The notes: generated by a model not told the origin, from the letters alone. A stretch of 64,000 nucleotides of DNA from an uncultured Prevotellaceae bacterium (GCA_902785945.1 CADAAR010000008.1:62001-126000), one strand, 5' to 3'; positions 32,404 to 42,458 are shown, counted from the stretch's first letter. Numbers and translations are program-made.

Positions 32404-34398
32404 TTAGTGGCGGTCTTCACCTTCGGGGTTGTCGTACACATCCTTCGGACACAACTCGATATAGTCGATAGACATATAGAGCGTGCTACCTTCCAGGATC
32501 TGACGGAAGCGCAGCCAGTTGTCCTGATCGGCGCGCATGTACTGTCTGACCAGGATACGGCGTATGTCGTTGGTGTAGATACGGAAAGGCTCAGAACTGC
32601 TGCCGTAGCTGTCCATGGCTTTCATGAAGCCACGGTTGCGCATGGCCTTGTCGATTGCCTTGTTCTCATCCTCGTCCTCGGTGTCGGGCTCAAAGTGGTA
32701 GCCGCTGTCGAAGTTACGGAAGCTGATGGGGATACCGCAGGGCTCATTGTTCAGGTAAACTTGTGCAATACCGCGGTCGTCACCGGTAGAGTAGCCCAGA
32801 CGTACCTCGTAGGTACCGTCGTGGGGTACTGGTGGTAGTTTCACAGATGCATCGAACTTCTCGCCGGTGATACAGACACCGCTGCCCTGATAGTGGCGCC
32901 AACCTGTCTGCTCGTTACCACAGCCGATAAAGGTGTTAGAGTTGTGCATCTTGAAGTCGGCCAGAAAACCGTTTTTGAAACCGATCATCTGTTCGCTCTT
33001 ACCCATATAGTAGATACGTGCACGGGCATTCATGAAGTCAGAACTGAGACAGCTACCGTCGATACGGATACGGCGGTTGAGCACATTGTTGCGTACATCG
33101 GCAGAATAGACCAGAATGTCGTCGATATAGTGGTACATACCATTGCTGCACGTCTGTGTGTATTCATCGCCCTCGTCATCTTTCAGCACACGTACACCAC
33201 GCACTTCCAACTTGGTATTTTTCACGAGGGCCTTACGGTTGATGTAGATTTCCTCGCTGGGATTGCTGCAGAAGCGGATGAGCGTGTGGGGTGCCATGGT
33301 CTCGAAATAGTCCTCAGGGTCGTATACATTATAGAGGAATTTCTGCTCATAGATGTCACCCTTGCAGTGTACCCAGTACTCACGGGAGCCGATACGGTTG
33401 ATGAGGTGATAACTGATGAATCGGTTCAACGGATTACGGCGGTCCTTGAAGTCCTCATCGTATTTGCCGGCATCCTCGGGATACGACTCGTCGTAGACCT
33501 CCTTGGCGTAACGCTTCAGGTCCTCAAGATTATTGATGCCGTGGGCTCGGTAAATGGAGTCTGTCTCTACAAACGCCGTGAACTTAAAGTAACGATGCTC
33601 AGGATACCAGGTCTGGCATTGTTTCGATGCTGTTCCATCGTTGGCCGTTCCATAGGGCACCTTGAAGCCTTTACCACCTACTGCAGAGTCGGGATCAACG
33701 GTATAGGTCTCGTCGACATATTTGGTCAGCGAGTCGGCCATACCCGTCAGACGGAGTGCCTGACAGAAGATGGAAAGGTTCGGATTCTCTTCCATGAGTG
33801 CCGGTAGGAATTGGTTACTGGCATTGATGACATGGTCGATGACATGTACTACTCCATTGGTGACGGAGTCATCCTTTTGGATGATGCGTGAGTTCTTGTT
33901 CACGTAGATGAGCAGTGCATTGTTGTTGGTGACATCACTGTCGGAGGTCATCTGAATATAGTCGTCGTTCATGTTCACAGGTGACACGGCATCGCCCATA
34001 TCAGTGGTGAAATAAGCCTTGTCCTGTACGATGTGCGTACGGGCCAGTGTGTCACACTTATCATTGGGAATGGCATCAATCGTTGCATAGCCGTTTTCCT
34101 TGAGGTATAACTGGATTGCATCGTTGGTAGGTGCAAAAACGGTATAATGACCATAGGTCTTCAGCATGGAGAGATAGTTTCCACGCTCCAGGATAGATTT
34201 GAAGTCACTGAACTGGGCTTCATCGGACTCTATGAATCCTGCTGCTGTCAAGCGTACCGAGGAGTAGAAATTCAGCGGAGCATCGCTGTCGTCCTCACTA
34301 CAGCTAGTGGTGAGGAAAGATGAGAGAGGAAGGAGCAGAGAGATCAGTCCTACCATGAAAACCCTCATCCCGTTCATATTTTTAATCTTGGTAATCAT
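32404..34398 (-). CDS. FAS1 (fasciclin) domain lipoprotein
   Basis: This is a 664-residue protein with a signal peptide MRVFMVGLISLLLPLSSFL and lipobox TTSC. FAS1 domain 1 (about 45-200) contains FSDFKSILERGNYLSMLKTY, YTVFAPTNDAIQLYL and a closing NGVVHVIDHVI. A second FAS1 domain (about 205-420, larger than usual) starts NLSIFCQALRLTGMADSLTK and ends with the strand NGMYHYIDDILVY. The C-terminal 200 residues form a beta-sandwich with PHDGTYEVRLGYSTGDDRGI and a CBM-like appearance. That suggests a sugar-binding module fused to FAS1. It is in the leftward operon between SusD-2 and the other FAS1 gene. Confidence 0.82.
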   Translation of the reverse strand: MITKIKNMNGMRVFMVGLISLLLPLSSFLTTSCSEDDSDAPLNFYSSVRLTAAGFIESDEAQFSDFKSILERGNYLSMLKTYGHYTVFAPTNDAIQLYLKENGYATIDAIPNDKCDTLARTHIVQDKAYFTTDMGDAVSPVNMNDDYIQMTSDSDVTNNNALLIYVNKNSRIIQKDDSVTNGVVHVIDHVINASNQFLPALMEENPNLSIFCQALRLTGMADSLTKYVDETYTVDPDSAVGGKGFKVPYGTANDGTASKQCQTWYPEHRYFKFTAFVETDSIYRAHGINNLEDLKRYAKEVYDESYPEDAGKYDEDFKDRRNPLNRFISYHLINRIGSREYWVHCKGDIYEQKFLYNVYDPEDYFETMAPHTLIRFCSNPSEEIYINRKALVKNTKLEVRGVRVLKDDEGDEYTQTCSNGMYHYIDDILVYSADVRNNVLNRRIRIDGSCLSSDFMNARARIYYMGKSEQMIGFKNGFLADFKMHNSNTFIGCGNEQTGWRHYQGSGVCITGEKFDASVKLPPVPHDGTYEVRLGYSTGDDRGIAQVYLNNEPCGIPISFRNFDSGYHFEPDTEDEDENKAIDKAMRNRGFMKAMDSYGSSSEPFRIYTNDIRRILVRQYMRADQDNWLRFRQILEGSTLYMSIDYIELCPKDVYDNPEGEDRH

Positions 34399-34439
34399 AA
34401 TGCTCGATTTACAATTTTACAATTTACAATTTACGATTA

Positions 34440-36149
34440 TTAATTTTTCTCCAGGTCAGCATCCTCTCCTGTGTTATAAGCTGGGTTCTGATGCAGATAC
34501 GGATTCACTTTCACCTCATTGCGATAGTAGGGTAAGTAAAGGGCATTGGGGTCGGCCAGACGAATCTGGATACCACTGATGTTGGTCAGCTGCTTCTTGG
34601 TAACAGTCTTGGCCAGGTCTCTAGTGTTTCCTGTACGACGGGCTTCACGCAACAGGTCGAACCAGCGTTTGCCCTCGAACATCAGTTCGCGGTGACGCTC
34701 ATCCATGACGAGCTGTTCCATGCTCTCCTTGGATTCCTTGTAATCGTCGAATACTAAGATTTCGCCGGTTCCGGGAACGAATGAGTTAACGGCGCGTCGG
34801 CTTACGGCATTGATCAGTGAGAAGGCTTCCTCAAAATGCTGGTCGCCTTGCTGTACGAGAGCCTCCGCCTTCATCAGCATCACATCGGTAAGACGATAGA
34901 CAATCCAATGGGCGTAATTGGTGGAACGCCATCTGTAGGATGGTGTCCAGTTACTCTTCGTGTTGTCGAGCACTACTTCGTTGGCGGCATATTTTGCAAT
35001 ATAGAACTGTGTGGTACCTGCCTGGTAGATAGAACCGTAGACACGACAGTCTTTGTTGTTGAAGAGTTCGGTACTGTTGATTGGCAGTCCTTCGTAGAAC
35101 TCCTCAATAGCAGCCAGACGACCATTGGACTGGTTACTGCCACCATTAAAGTAGTAGTTGCCTATATAATTGTTACGATTGTTATTGTTGAGTTGTTCAT
35201 CGTAGGTGATTTCGAACAGACTCTCGAAGGAGTTACCTTTGCCGAAGATTTCCGTAAAGGCATGACCGGATGTGGTCTCCACCTTTTCCACGAGCAAGGG
35301 GATATCGTTGAAGAGCATAATCTCGTTCTGGAGTCTGCGTTTCAGGAGCTTGTCATACTCATTCTGTTTGAACTTGATGACATAGTCGCAGCACTCTACG
35401 CATTTCTGCCAGTCGCCTTTCCAGAGGTACAGGTCGGCCAGCAAGGCATACATGGCGGGACGGGTCACACGAGCTGTATTGTCGATCTCGGCAGACTCTT
35501 TCGCCTTGTCGGGGTCTGGTTTGCGGAAATAGAGCTGTGCATCGTCCTTGACGGCCTCCATGTCGGCGATAATGTTATCGAGCACCACGTTGAATTCATC
35601 GGCGGGAATGCGGTATTCCTTGGTGTCGTCGATACTTGGTTCACGGGTGAAGGGCACATCGCGGAAGGTACGTATCAGGTAGAAATAGCAGAGTGAACGG
35701 ATGAACGTGGCCTCGGCTATATTGGCCTTCATTTCCGAGAGTGCATAGTTCGGATCCTTCTCCTGCACTTGTGGTGCATAGTAGATCATGATGTTACAAC
35801 GGTTGATGGTCTGGTAGAACGCAGCCCAATTACAGAAAACGTTACTGGGGAGGATATTCTCCTTGACCAGTTGCTCCAGATCCTGTGAGGAGGAAACGCC
35901 CATCTTCATGTTGTCGGAACGAACTTCTCCCCAGAGTCCCATACGGGTGATGCAGTCCTCAGACTGCAGACTCTCATAGCAGCCCATCAGTACGCTGGTC
36001 ACGTCGCTTTTCTTGGTCCAGTAGTTCTCGAGCACCACATCGTTCAATGGCAGTACATCGAGGAAATCAGAGCAGCCGGTCACGACTGTGGCCATACCGC
36101 AACTGAAACCAAGTCCTAATATATAATGTTTTATGTTCTTTATATTCAT
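34440..36149 (-). CDS. SusD-like outer-membrane glycan-binding lipoprotein (SusD-2)
   Basis: The protein is 569 residues from the ATG at 36149 (MNIKNIKHYILGLGF). The frame is open for 34 more codons, but those overlap the end of SusC-2 and lack signal-peptide character. The lipobox is VVTGC. RagB/SusD features are a FLDVLPLNDVVLENYWTKKS start, an NRCNIMIYYAPQ helix, FIRSLCYFYLIRTFRDVPF, ALLADLYLWKGDWQKCVECC and a C-terminal RHRELMFEGKRWFDLLREAR followed by the ending LADPNALYLPYYRNEV. These are the canonical marks of the family. The gene is 22 bp downstream of SusC-2, forming the second SusCD pair of the operon. Confidence 0.95.
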   Translation of the reverse strand: MNIKNIKHYILGLGFSCGMATVVTGCSDFLDVLPLNDVVLENYWTKKSDVTSVLMGCYESLQSEDCITRMGLWGEVRSDNMKMGVSSSQDLEQLVKENILPSNVFCNWAAFYQTINRCNIMIYYAPQVQEKDPNYALSEMKANIAEATFIRSLCYFYLIRTFRDVPFTREPSIDDTKEYRIPADEFNVVLDNIIADMEAVKDDAQLYFRKPDPDKAKESAEIDNTARVTRPAMYALLADLYLWKGDWQKCVECCDYVIKFKQNEYDKLLKRRLQNEIMLFNDIPLLVEKVETTSGHAFTEIFGKGNSFESLFEITYDEQLNNNNRNNYIGNYYFNGGSNQSNGRLAAIEEFYEGLPINSTELFNNKDCRVYGSIYQAGTTQFYIAKYAANEVVLDNTKSNWTPSYRWRSTNYAHWIVYRLTDVMLMKAEALVQQGDQHFEEAFSLINAVSRRAVNSFVPGTGEILVFDDYKESKESMEQLVMDERHRELMFEGKRWFDLLREARRTGNTRDLAKTVTKKQLTNISGIQIRLADPNALYLPYYRNEVKVNPYLHQNPAYNTGEDADLEKN

Positions 36150-36171
36150 AACGCTTGTTTCTTGATGATGG

Positions 36172-39100
36172 TTAGAACGATAATGTGATACCTCCAGTGA
36201 ACGACCTGGCGCGTGGTGTCTGTGCATTGTCGGTAACGACACCATAGCCACCGTAGCCCACTTCTGGGTCGGCGCCAGAGTATTTGGTCAGGACAAAGAG
36301 GTTGTTGGCAGATACGTAGAAGTTCAACTGCTGTATGCCAAGTTTCTTCAGGGTGTTCTGTGCCAGGGAATAGCTCAGCTGAACATAGTTCAGACGGATG
36401 AATGAACCGTCTTCCACGAAGCGGTCACTACCCAGCCAGTTGTAACCATAATTGTAAAGCGCACGGGGAATCGGCATCTGGTCGCCTTCCACGCGCCAGC
36501 GCCATAGTACGGCACGGCTCTGGTTGTTGTTGGAGTACATGTTTTCTGCCAACATACGTGCGCGGTTGATAATCTTGTTACCATAACGGAAGTTGAACTG
36601 GCTGTTGAGTGTCCAACGGCCGTAGTGCAGTTTGAAACCGAAACCACCAGTGATCTTCGGCAATGATGAACCGAGATAGACGATATCCAGCTCATCAATC
36701 TGTCCGTCGTGGTTCACGTCCTCATAGATAGCATCACCGCCCTTGAATTCCTTTTCTTCGTCCTCCACGCCTGCATAGCAGAACATGATGGGTTTGGTGC
36801 GTCCGTAGTTGTCGAGGAGTACGTTGCCCTCGGCATCGCGGGCGACAGGCGCATTCGGTCCGCTCACACCGGGAACCTCCTCCTCAGAGTACTTGCTGTA
36901 TTGGAAGACGCCCAGATAGCGGAATCCGTAGATACCGCCCAACGGACGGTTCAGTTCCACGCGAGAGAGGTAGCTGCCGTTCTGACGGTCGAAGTCGCTG
37001 TTGAGCGAAGCCAGCACGGTCTCGTCCATTTCCGTCAGTTTGTTGCGGTTGTTGGCGAACGTCACGTTGAAGTCAACGGAGAACTTGCCAGCCCTGATGA
37101 TACGGTTTCCATTAAGGTTGAACTCCCAACCCACGTTCTCCATCGATCCTACGTTCTGATAGGCCAGTGAAGAGAAACCGGAACTGGAGGGCAGGGCACG
37201 GTTGGCCATGAGCAGGTCAGTGGTCTTTTGCTTGTAGACCTCGACATTACCGTTGATGCGGTCCTCCCAGAAACCGAAGTCGACACCGATATTGAAGGTC
37301 TCCTTCTGTTCCCATTTCAGTTTTTTCAGCTGTACGTTGCTCTGGTAGACAGAACCCAGGTTCAGGTAACCGTTTCCACCAGTGTATTTGCTGTAATAGA
37401 GAGCCTCGGCACCAGGTTGGTTACCAACGATACCCCAACCTGGACGGAGTGCGAAGGTGCTGAACCAAGGCAGTGCCTTCTGGAACCAGGGTTCATCGCT
37501 GACGATCCATTTTCCAGACAAGGCAGGGAAGTTACCCCATCGTTCATCGGCTCCGAATTTGGTACTACCGTCGCGGCGTACGGAGAAGTCGAGCACGTAA
37601 CGGCCCTTATAGGCATAGTGGGCAGAGTATGTGAAATAGATGCTGCGCCACTGGCCGGGAGCAGAACCGAAAGTGCTGATGATACCAGGTGCACTGGCAG
37701 AGATGATGGAGCCGGAAGGAAGACCATATTCGCTGGTGTTTTGTCCGGTGTTCGTTCCCTTTGTCAACTGCCCGCGGAGCATCATCATCACCTGATGATC
37801 CTGGTTGCGGAAGTGTGGCACGAAGGTCAGCGTGTGGGTCGTAGTCACGCCTAAGCTCTTGTAGGCGTTGTTAGTGGCCAGGTTGGCATCAGAGCTGTTC
37901 CAACCGCCGGTGCTCAATTCCAAGGGACGGAACATGTCGTTGTAACGGTTGAAGATATTGAATACGATTTTTCCCTCATAGGAAAGTCTTGATTTCTCAT
38001 CGTCAATACCCAGCAGTTCGTAGTTAAGTTTGAACTCCGGCTCGATGTTGTAGCTGGTCTCCTCGTTCTTAGCCAGGTTGGCCAGAGCTACGGGGTTATA
38101 GTCCTTGAGTTGGTTGTCACGGAACACGGAACTGACCGTGGGTAGCATATTATAATAGGTACCCAAAGAATTACCGTCCTTGTCCTCCTCATAGATGGCC
38201 AGGTTCGGCATACGGCGATAGGCCACTGAGAGCAGGTCGGCATAGTTCTTCTTGTTGTCTGTGTAGGTCAGTGCCACATTGGTGGCAATCTTGATACGGT
38301 CGCTGACAAAATAGTCTAATGCCACACGGGTGGTGAAACGGTCGAGCTGCTGCTTGATGATAGAACCCGTCTCATGGTCGTAACCGGCGGCAATACGGAA
38401 GTGAGCCTTCTCACCACCACCGCTGAGTGCGACGTAGTGGTTTTGACGCCAACCGGTCTGCTTCACGGCATCCACCCAGTCGGTATTGTTGTTGTACATC
38501 TGATATTCAGAGAACTCACCGCCAGACCGATAGTTGATCTCATCGATATTGTCGCTGGCACCGGCCTGCAGATGGGGGTTGAAGTACTCTTCCTTCAGCA
38601 TCATCGTGTACTCGTCACCATTGAGCAGTTTCATGCCTTGGGGCTGGAAAGTGCTGGTCAGACGGAAACTGTAGGTGACGCGGGTCTTGCCTCGTACACC
38701 ACGCTTGGTTTTGATTTCAATGACACCATTGGCTCCCTGCGAACCCCAGATGGCGGTAGCGGCAGCATCCTTCAGTACGGCGATACTCTCGATATCCTCG
38801 GGGTTGACGTTCAGCAGTTCGGCAAATTTCTCGTCGTTGGCCGAAGAGAAGTCGAAGTCTTTAGTGTTACCGGTTTCCCAGACGTTACCGTCGACTACGA
38901 TCAGCGGTTCGCTGGATCCATTGATACTCGACACACCACGCAGACGCATGCTCGTGCCGGATCCCAGGTTACCGGAGTTACCTACGATATCCAGACCGGC
39001 GATACGACCCTGCAGGGCTTCGTCAACGGTGGTAAAGGCCAGACCTTCAAACTCCTTCATGCTGATGCTCTGACGAGCTGTCGAGACCTCTCGCTCCGGG

Positions 39101-39492
39101 ATGGCAAGGCCGGAACCCTGAGCTTTACGTTTCGCTGTGACGGTCACTTCCTTAATCTGGGTGGCGTCCTCCATCTTGATGGCGTACTTGGTCCTGTTGA
39201 AGGGCAGGGTGACGGTCTTATAACCTACATAGGTGACGCGCAGCTTGTCCTTCGGATTCTTCAGTTTGAATGAGAAGTTACCGCTCATATCGGTCACGGC
39301 CGAAGCCACGATTCGGTTGGCGGCATCGAGTTCCACAACATTTGCCATCATCACGGGACCGAACGCATCGGTGACCGTTCCGCTGATGATGTCGCCGGCC
39401 TGCTGGGCACTGGCCGTCGTATTTACCAATAACCAATAACCAATAACCGTTATTGCTTTGGCTAGATTTCTTTTGATTGAGTTTCTTTCCAT
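36172..39492 (-). CDS. SusC-like TonB-dependent outer-membrane transporter (SusC-2)
   Basis: This is a 1,106-residue protein. A signal peptide ends at ASAQ. A carboxypeptidase-D-like domain is followed by the plug with a TonB-box-like IKEVTVTAKRKA. Family landmarks are SISMKEFEGLAFTTVDEALQ followed by GRIAGLDI, the SusC signature RLRGVSSINGSSEPLIVVDG and ESIAVLKDAAATAIWGSQGA, and a beta-barrel with PKITGGFGFKLHYGRWTL that ends ARSFTGGITLSF. It imports oligosaccharides bound by SusD-2 across the outer membrane using the TonB-ExbBD machinery. It starts 24 bp after the upstream FAS1 gene's stop. Confidence 0.96.
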   Translation of the reverse strand: MERNSIKRNLAKAITVIGYWLLVNTTASAQQAGDIISGTVTDAFGPVMMANVVELDAANRIVASAVTDMSGNFSFKLKNPKDKLRVTYVGYKTVTLPFNRTKYAIKMEDATQIKEVTVTAKRKAQGSGLAIPEREVSTARQSISMKEFEGLAFTTVDEALQGRIAGLDIVGNSGNLGSGTSMRLRGVSSINGSSEPLIVVDGNVWETGNTKDFDFSSANDEKFAELLNVNPEDIESIAVLKDAAATAIWGSQGANGVIEIKTKRGVRGKTRVTYSFRLTSTFQPQGMKLLNGDEYTMMLKEEYFNPHLQAGASDNIDEINYRSGGEFSEYQMYNNNTDWVDAVKQTGWRQNHYVALSGGGEKAHFRIAAGYDHETGSIIKQQLDRFTTRVALDYFVSDRIKIATNVALTYTDNKKNYADLLSVAYRRMPNLAIYEEDKDGNSLGTYYNMLPTVSSVFRDNQLKDYNPVALANLAKNEETSYNIEPEFKLNYELLGIDDEKSRLSYEGKIVFNIFNRYNDMFRPLELSTGGWNSSDANLATNNAYKSLGVTTTHTLTFVPHFRNQDHQVMMMLRGQLTKGTNTGQNTSEYGLPSGSIISASAPGIISTFGSAPGQWRSIYFTYSAHYAYKGRYVLDFSVRRDGSTKFGADERWGNFPALSGKWIVSDEPWFQKALPWFSTFALRPGWGIVGNQPGAEALYYSKYTGGNGYLNLGSVYQSNVQLKKLKWEQKETFNIGVDFGFWEDRINGNVEVYKQKTTDLLMANRALPSSSGFSSLAYQNVGSMENVGWEFNLNGNRIIRAGKFSVDFNVTFANNRNKLTEMDETVLASLNSDFDRQNGSYLSRVELNRPLGGIYGFRYLGVFQYSKYSEEEVPGVSGPNAPVARDAEGNVLLDNYGRTKPIMFCYAGVEDEEKEFKGGDAIYEDVNHDGQIDELDIVYLGSSLPKITGGFGFKLHYGRWTLNSQFNFRYGNKIINRARMLAENMYSNNNQSRAVLWRWRVEGDQMPIPRALYNYGYNWLGSDRFVEDGSFIRLNYVQLSYSLAQNTLKKLGIQQLNFYVSANNLFVLTKYSGADPEVGYGGYGVVTDNAQTPRARSFTGGITLSF

Positions 39493-39516
39493 ACTAATAA
39501 TGTCTATTGGTTGTTT

Positions 39517-42105
39517 TTACTGGTTTTCATTCACGAGCAATGGTCCATCAATGAGGTGGATCACCGCCGATGATGTACTATAGATGATTCTGGCACTGCT
39601 TTTCTTGTTGTCGTAGACATATTCGGTAGCCATAAGGTTATAGAGACCCGGCTTGTCGGTCAGCACCTTGCGGGTGTTACCAGCCTCATCCTTGATATTG
39701 ATGAAACTACCGGCCACGTCAGTCGTAATCTCTACCCTCTTGAAGGTCTTGTTCTTGAGTTCCTTACCATTCTTGTCCTTTGTGAGGATGAAGGATGTCT
39801 CATATTGTGTGACTGTGCCGTCATTGTTCAGGGTACGGTTGTTCGAAACGTTGTCGGCACCGATAAACAGAGAGTTATCCTGGATGTGGTAACGCAAGAA
39901 ATTGTTGATCTCCTGAGCATACTGCTCATATTTCTTCCTCTGATCGCTGTACGTTGTATCCAGTTGTGCGAGATCATCCCAAGTATGCAGTTTCTTCTCA
40001 GCAATGAGGGCGTCAATACTCTCGTTGGTGGGTACATAGACTGTATAGTGGAAGTTGTTGAAGACGTTGATACAGTTGCCACTGAAGTCACGGTTGTCAT
40101 CATAAGACGTGGAAGTCAGTTCACTACCTTCCAGAAGCTCACGGAACCGTGAAAACTCGGGATGCTGGCCGAGTATGTCGACTACGGTCTGCTTGGATCC
40201 CAGCACCGGTCCCTGTTCGAGGATATAGGTCTTTCCGTTACCGCCGTTGGTCTGGTCGTAGATGTAACTGACAGGTACGGCCGGGTTCTCGCCGTTGACC
40301 TGACGGCTGCCTTCTACGAGCATGCCATGTTCAGCCTGTCCCACGTTGCTTACACGGAGGGTGGAACCGCCTTTGGTGCGGTAGTACTCATGTCCGTCCT
40401 CCACATCACCAATGACAACATGGTCGTTCAGGATGGTGTTCAGGCGATTGAGGATGGGGTTAGCATCCAGGTTCTTACCACCCGAATTGGTGTACACACC
40501 GATGGAGTCGCCTGCAATACCTGTTTCCGGATCAATGTTATGAATGCTGGCATATACCTCATTACCCTTCTTGTTCGGGTCGTAGTGGAAGCGTAACATC
40601 TGCTGCTGGGGTTTACCGTATGATACGGGGTCGACATACTCCAGCAGAGCATTGTTCGACGGCAGGAAGAAGCTATAGCGCGAATTGAGTGAGTTCAGAT
40701 AGGCACCGAAGTTCAACTGATCGATGGCCCAGTGCATGATGCTCATGTTCTGGTCGACCACTGTCGGATACATGACACTGACGAACGAGGTCGGTGTAAA
40801 GACGTGGTTGGTCAGATAGATGGCACCGTTACAAGCCAGCCATACTGAGTCGACATGTTCCTTGGTAATGCCCAATGGGTCAGCGGCATCGTTCAGGATG
40901 GAACCGAACTTGGATGGTACACTGCTGACGAATGAGGACAGCATATTGGCATTGAGGAACTCGGTGAGGGTGGAGTAGGGCACGTTGTCCCATGAGCCGA
41001 AGTTCTTGCGCAGGGCCGCACCGGCACCATTCTCCCAATAATCCTCGAGTGCCTCATTGCTGGGAACCAGCATCACAGCCATATCCTGCTGCAACGCAGT
41101 CTCGGCAGAAGCGTTAGAGAGAATGAAGTAGCTGTTCCATCCCGGGTCAAACCGCAGTTCACCATTGGCCTGACTCTTCTGGTTGTGAGTAGCGCTGAAC
41201 TCGCTGCCACCCTGTGAACGCTTGGCGAAGTAGCGCAGCTGGAACACAGAGTCAACGTTTGTACCGCGGTTGACATTATAGGCACGGGTCACTTCGTCGC
41301 CACAATAGTCGGGTACTGAATAGCGCTGAAGCAGATGGGCGAAGATGGATGTATTCTTCTTATTGTTGATGATATCTGCCATGTTGGGTAGCGGAGTCAG
41401 CACCTCGCTGGTGCGGTTGACGAAGCCGTTCATACACTTGATGTTCTGCTGTACAACTTGGGCACCGTTGATTGATGCGTCGCCACTCTGACGTTTCGTG
41501 GTGTAGTTGTAGAGGAAATCATAGTCATCATTAGTGATCTGCTTGTTGGCCATATGACGCTCGATGAAGTGAATCATCGGTACCGGCGTCATGTCGTGCA
41601 TCATCACCAGGTCTCGTCCTTCGTAACCTTTCCAATAGATAGCGTTAGGAACGTCTTTACTATGCATTACCTGAACGGTATCATAGATAGACTGCGACGA
41701 CTGTCTGCGCATACAGTTACCCTCTACCGGTCCTTCTGTACTTGACAACGACTGTAACTGATAGCTGTTGTCGATCATGGCACCGAAAAGCAGCATGCGT
41801 TTCTGGGCCACACTCAGACCTTCATAACTTCTCACACCCCAGTCGTTCTTCTGGAAGAACCGACCGAAAGCCTCATCATCGGCTGCAAAGAGCGTCTTTG
41901 AACCTGTCTTGTCCAGCACTTCCCGATAATTCAGGTCGTTGATGAGGCGCACCATGTTGGTGAAACTCCCTTGTTCATCGAGCCAGCTGTAGATGCTCGC
42001 TCCATAACCTTCGGGTGTCTTCTCGTCGAGGTCGTATTCCTTACACGACGATAGGACGAATCCACCAACCAGCAATGCAATTAATAATTTACTTCTGGTT
42101 TTCAT
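39517..42105 (-). CDS. Multi-FAS1 lipoprotein, first gene of the leftward operon
   Basis: This is an 862-residue protein with lipobox FVLSSC after a short signal peptide. At least three, probably four, FAS1 domains are seen. One begins at about residue 40 (SFTNMVRLINDLNYREVLDK, then KTLFAADDEAFGRFF). One is at about 255 (NTSIFAHLLQRYSVPDY) and one at about 455 (MSIMHWAIDQLNFGAYL, then YSFFLPSNNALLEYV). One is at about 640 (VVDILGQHPEFSRFRELLEG, then YTVYVPTNESIDALI). This is the longest FAS1 protein of the cluster. It is the promoter-proximal gene, 460 bp from the divergent HTCS-2, so it would be produced first on induction. It may be the outermost binding or adhesion component of the two-SusCD system. 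Confidence 0.82.
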   Translation of the reverse strand: MKTRSKLLIALLVGGFVLSSCKEYDLDEKTPEGYGASIYSWLDEQGSFTNMVRLINDLNYREVLDKTGSKTLFAADDEAFGRFFQKNDWGVRSYEGLSVAQKRMLLFGAMIDNSYQLQSLSSTEGPVEGNCMRRQSSQSIYDTVQVMHSKDVPNAIYWKGYEGRDLVMMHDMTPVPMIHFIERHMANKQITNDDYDFLYNYTTKRQSGDASINGAQVVQQNIKCMNGFVNRTSEVLTPLPNMADIINNKKNTSIFAHLLQRYSVPDYCGDEVTRAYNVNRGTNVDSVFQLRYFAKRSQGGSEFSATHNQKSQANGELRFDPGWNSYFILSNASAETALQQDMAVMLVPSNEALEDYWENGAGAALRKNFGSWDNVPYSTLTEFLNANMLSSFVSSVPSKFGSILNDAADPLGITKEHVDSVWLACNGAIYLTNHVFTPTSFVSVMYPTVVDQNMSIMHWAIDQLNFGAYLNSLNSRYSFFLPSNNALLEYVDPVSYGKPQQQMLRFHYDPNKKGNEVYASIHNIDPETGIAGDSIGVYTNSGGKNLDANPILNRLNTILNDHVVIGDVEDGHEYYRTKGGSTLRVSNVGQAEHGMLVEGSRQVNGENPAVPVSYIYDQTNGGNGKTYILEQGPVLGSKQTVVDILGQHPEFSRFRELLEGSELTSTSYDDNRDFSGNCINVFNNFHYTVYVPTNESIDALIAEKKLHTWDDLAQLDTTYSDQRKKYEQYAQEINNFLRYHIQDNSLFIGADNVSNNRTLNNDGTVTQYETSFILTKDKNGKELKNKTFKRVEITTDVAGSFINIKDEAGNTRKVLTDKPGLYNLMATEYVYDNKKSSARIIYSTSSAVIHLIDGPLLVNENQ

Positions 42106-42143
42106 ACGTTTAATTGGGTTTGTTTTGATAATTATTTTGGGTG

Positions 42144-42151
42144 CAAAGTTA
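42144..42151 (-). promoter_or_regulatory. -7 box of the FAS1/SusCD operon promoter
   Basis: TAACTTTG on the minus strand (CAAAGTTA on plus), 39 bp before the ATG. There is no TTTG at the -33 distance, which fits a promoter needing an activator. T-rich GTTTC-type repeats lie just upstream between 42171 and 42240. Confidence 0.6.
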
Positions 42152-42284
42152 CTTATTATTTATAAGAGATGTGTTTCTTTTTATTCCCGAGGCTTTTCAG
42201 TTTGTAAAAGTCTGTTTCTGTTTTGTTTCATTTCTTTTGGATTTCGTGTCGCAAAATGACAAACAAACAAGTTTTTTCTAGATT

Positions 42285-42297
42285 ACAAAAAGCAAAG
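42285..42297 (+). promoter_or_regulatory. 13-bp motif shared by both HTCS loci
   Basis: ACAAAAAGCAAAG occurs identically at 17588-17600. A related version, ACAAAAATGAAAGCAAA, lies at 46571-46587 in front of the large secreted protein gene. It is a candidate AraC-type binding site. Confidence 0.4.
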
Positions 42298-42351
42298 AAA
42301 GAGAAACAAACGTGATAGTCGGTTTCAAAAAAACACCTTACCTTTGCAACC

Positions 42352-42458
42352 GAAAATGGAAAGACGATAGTAAACTTCATAAGTAGTATATTAGCATTAG
42401 TTATGGTAAAACTAAGTTTCCCGGCCTGCCTGTATGTGAATATCGGCGGCCGTTTTTT
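42352..42458 (+). ncRNA. ORF-less promoter-to-terminator unit upstream of HTCS-2 (candidate small RNA)
   Basis: A -7 box TACCTTTG (42339-42346) precedes about 105 nt that end in a terminator: CGGCC (42422-42426) and GGCCG (42448-42452), extended by GCC/GGC, followed by six T. The only frame is four codons. It ends 54 nt before the separate HTCS-2 promoter. Its placement parallels the unit at 17388-17532. Confidence 0.45.

Noticed and set aside
32893..33807. 304-codon open frame antisense to a FAS1 gene
   Set aside because: It is a shadow of the FAS1 lipoprotein reading frame, without its own promoter or recognisable protein features.
38374..39273. 299-codon open frame antisense to SusC-2
   Set aside because: Same reasoning: it is a mirror of a conserved plug region and not a plausible protein.
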